Below, piece after piece: positions 48,973-51,273 of a DNA stretch of 51,273 nucleotides (its first letter is position 1; every line of letters starts with the position of its first letter). This DNA comes from Hydnum rufescens UP504. Its lineage: Eukaryota > Basidiomycota > Agaricomycetes > Cantharellales > Hydnaceae. The notes under the pieces are model-generated. The model was not told the DNA's origin and did no database searches. It saw nothing but the letters and a program-made list of their open reading frames with translations. The position numbers and the translations under genes are program-made. Location of the stretch: positions 395,180 through 446,452 of the forward strand of contig MU128923.1 of the NCBI GenBank assembly GCA_014904985.1. Direction: 5' to 3'.

Positions 48973-51273
48973 GGTCAGCCATATAGAGGGGCCTTAAAAG
49001 GAGGGACACGTTGATGACTTAGGTAGGCCTAAATGGCTGAAATCAAGTTTGATGTCAAGTGATGATCAAAAAGCTGAATTTGACAACCGGCAATTACAAT
49101 TTGACAATATTTTGACATCAAGGAATGTCAAGTGCCTCATTTATGGGCCCTCTGCAAAATCTCAGTTAACAAACTTAATAATTAATATATACACCAGATA
49201 TACTGTATAATAAAAATGCCTAAATGCAGTAATCAGATAGCCCAATGGGGATGGGTGCATTAGATAATATCCCATTACATCATACAGTATTTCCTATTTT
49301 AAAAAATGCCTAAATGCGGAAATTGGATGAAGTGCATCCAAAAAACATTTGGGCATCCAGCCCAATGGGGGCCCAGGACCAGGGGGAGGTGCCTGGGATA
49401 GATGGATGGGCCTCTAGGGACCCCAATAGAGTGAAAAAATCAGGCCCAGGGCCAATGATTAGTGCCTGAAACAATGAGAGCAGTTAAAACATCACCGGAA
49501 CCACCGGAACTTGCCGAGAAATAAGCGCTGGGCAGATCACTCTGAAATTTGGCATGTGATTAGAGATTACCTCAACGCAAATCATATAAAAATTTCAGCC
49601 AAATTCATGCATAGGTTATGGAGATATGAAGGAAACAAGTCTGGACATTAAAAATTCATTTCCTTCCCAAGAAAAATAGCTGGGGACTTGAAAATTTGCA
49701 CAGAGCATAAGGACACAATGTACTAATTATGTGCAAAACATCAGCCCAATCTACCTACTTTAAGGGAGTGAACTGGACAATAGGTACCAGAAGCACTGGA
49801 AATTGCCAAAATGTAAGGAGTGCAAGGATCACTCTGAAATTTGGCATGTGATTAGATACTGTCTAGGCAAAGACCATATCAAAATTTCAGCCAGATCCAC
49901 TCAGAAGGTACAGAGATATGAGGGAAACAAGTTTAAACATTGAAAATCAATTTACTCCCCCCACAGACAAGGTATGGACTTGAAATTATACATGGGTTAT
50001 GACCATATAATTAAATAGCCATGTGCCAAAAATCAGCATATTCTGTTTACTTCTAGACATTCAACTCCCTTTTCAGGCAAAAAGAGAACAACAAGCTACT
50101 ATGAATGTTAAACACTTTAAATTACACCCAAAATAGGTGGAATAGGCTTATAATATTATAGCCCTGACTGTATCCAAAAATGGAATCAATTGGATGTGTG
50201 GAAGTAGCTTAAATTGAGGGGGAGGGGAGGAAGATCAAAAGTGAATTACATAAGATGTAGAGCAGGGGTGGCTCTGATATTACACCACTGAGTTAATACA
50301 TATATGGGGAGTGTACATACCAGATATCAGCCCAACTGGACTCCATTTAGGCAGTGTTCCACAGGCCTCCCCCTAAACAACAATTTCCTCCCCAGAGCCT
50401 TCTATCCATGTAATTCCCCTGAAAATGCACACTTGGGTCATCCAAACACATCTATAGCATTCCTCAAAATTTCAGATTTATAACTCCAGTGTTAGAGTCT
50501 CCATAATATTTTCAAGTTTCACTGAGATACACCCTCCAGTTGGGACACTTCCAGGGCTCCAATCACTTTGAATTTTTGTAGGTCACACCTGCTCATCATT
50601 TGAGGCTCAGCCCCAAATTTTCAGCCCATTCTGAGCACTTTTGACATGTGTCACATGACCAAGATCTTCCCCTCCCCCTGCTTCACTCAGTCATCCAATT
50701 TGTGTGGACTTTGTTTCCATCTGTAGTAGTAGTGTGTGACAGTGCATGATTCAAATTTCAGGAGATTCCATGCAATATTGATTGAGTTATTCAAGAAACA
50801 TTCTAGATCAATTCAATTTGGGGTCAGAACAGTGGTATTTAGTGGAAATACTGCTGTTCTGACCCCCAAATTGAATTGATCTAGAATGTTTCTTGAATAA
50901 CTCAATCAATATTGCATGGAATCTCCTGAAATTTGAATCATGCACTGTCACACACTACTACTACAGATGGAAACAAAGTCCACACAAATTGGATGACTGA
51001 GTGAAGCAGGGGGAGGGGAAGATCTTGGTCATGTGACACATGTCAAAAAGTGCTCAGAATGGGCTGAAAATTTGGGGCTGAGCCTCAAATGATGAGCAGG
51101 TGTGACCTACAAAATTCAAAGTGATTGGAGCCCTGGAAGTGTCCCAACTGGAGGGTGTATCTCAGTGAAACTTGAAAATATTATGGAGACTCTAACACTG
51201 GAGTTATAAATCTGAAATTTTGAAGGAAAATGCTATAGATGTTGTTTTGGAATTTGACCCCAAGTTGCATTTT
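48973..51273 (+). repeat. AT-rich palindrome-bearing repeat, copy D (cut by window end)
   Basis: Begins at GGTCAGCC (48973-48980) and is the inverted match of 31062-28717. It carries the internal ~291-bp duplication (TGAAATTTGGCATGTGATTAGA at about 49543 and 49834) and ends in a palindrome that continues to the window edge. No coding potential. Confidence 0.85.
50369..51273. repeat. Giant palindrome D (right arm truncated by window)
   Basis: Left arm 50369-50840, centre AGTGG 50841-50845, right arm from 50846 to the window end, matching almost perfectly as a reverse complement. Relative to the attached AT-rich flank, the centre is in the same orientation as palindrome A and opposite to palindrome C. 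Confidence 0.92.

Overview
The window looks like a transposon-dense, gene-poor stretch of a fungal nuclear genome, most likely an agaricomycete (mushroom-forming basidiomycete). The reasons are short spliceosomal introns (49-69 nt, GTATGT/GTGAGT donors, CTAAY/CTGAC branch sites), Ty3/Gypsy chromoviruses, a pogo-type transposon, a GRF zinc-finger gene and several expanded hypothetical families. I see no intact housekeeping gene. Nearly every old reading frame is cut by TGA codons that sit where CGA would keep the frame open, so CpG erosion (methylation-linked or RIP-like) appears to have shaped the region.

Layout. 1-1780: decayed Gag remnant, richer in CpG than the rest, with a ~110-bp inverted repeat. 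1781-2425: truncated, inverted copy of the 'hairpin-intron' unit seen again at 39 kb and 46.7-48.8 kb. 2937-6765: complete pogo-like DNA transposon (matching terminal inverted repeats, TA target duplication) whose transposase was split by a solo LTR (3355-4142, 5-bp duplication AACTC). 6768-12960: mostly unrecognised sequence with ORF scraps, a MITE-like element with a tRNA-like core, G-run DNA and minisatellites. 13018-13372: LTR fragment. 13690-23010 (minus): three decayed hypothetical genes interleaved with 70-bp, 249-bp and 39-bp repeat arrays. 23164-23810 (+): GRF zinc-finger gene with two introns. 25208-26125 (+): two-exon unknown gene. 26400-28715: tandem duplications, then the 3' end of a Gypsy element with its LTR. 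28717-31062: AT-rich repeat with a giant palindrome. 31132-35912 (minus): Gypsy integrase remnant and tail, interrupted by a 1.74-kb TIR element full of AGCTGC. 35912-37460 (+): LTR and gag of a chromovirus. 37510-39155: 21-bp minisatellite. 39160-39800: single-copy hairpin-intron unit. 39830-43849: two more palindrome-type repeats. 43850-46291 (minus): integrase, chromodomain and LTR of the same chromovirus family. 46689-48830 (minus): tandem array of hairpin-intron units. 48973-51273: fourth palindrome-type repeat, running off the window.

The most unusual items are (1) the minus-strand array of exon/intron units with near-constant ~94-nt introns, each intron carrying one perfect hairpin and each exon ending in another just before the splice donor, with stem changes that preserve pairing; and (2) ~0.95-kb palindromes whose two arms are nearly identical within a locus but clearly different between loci.
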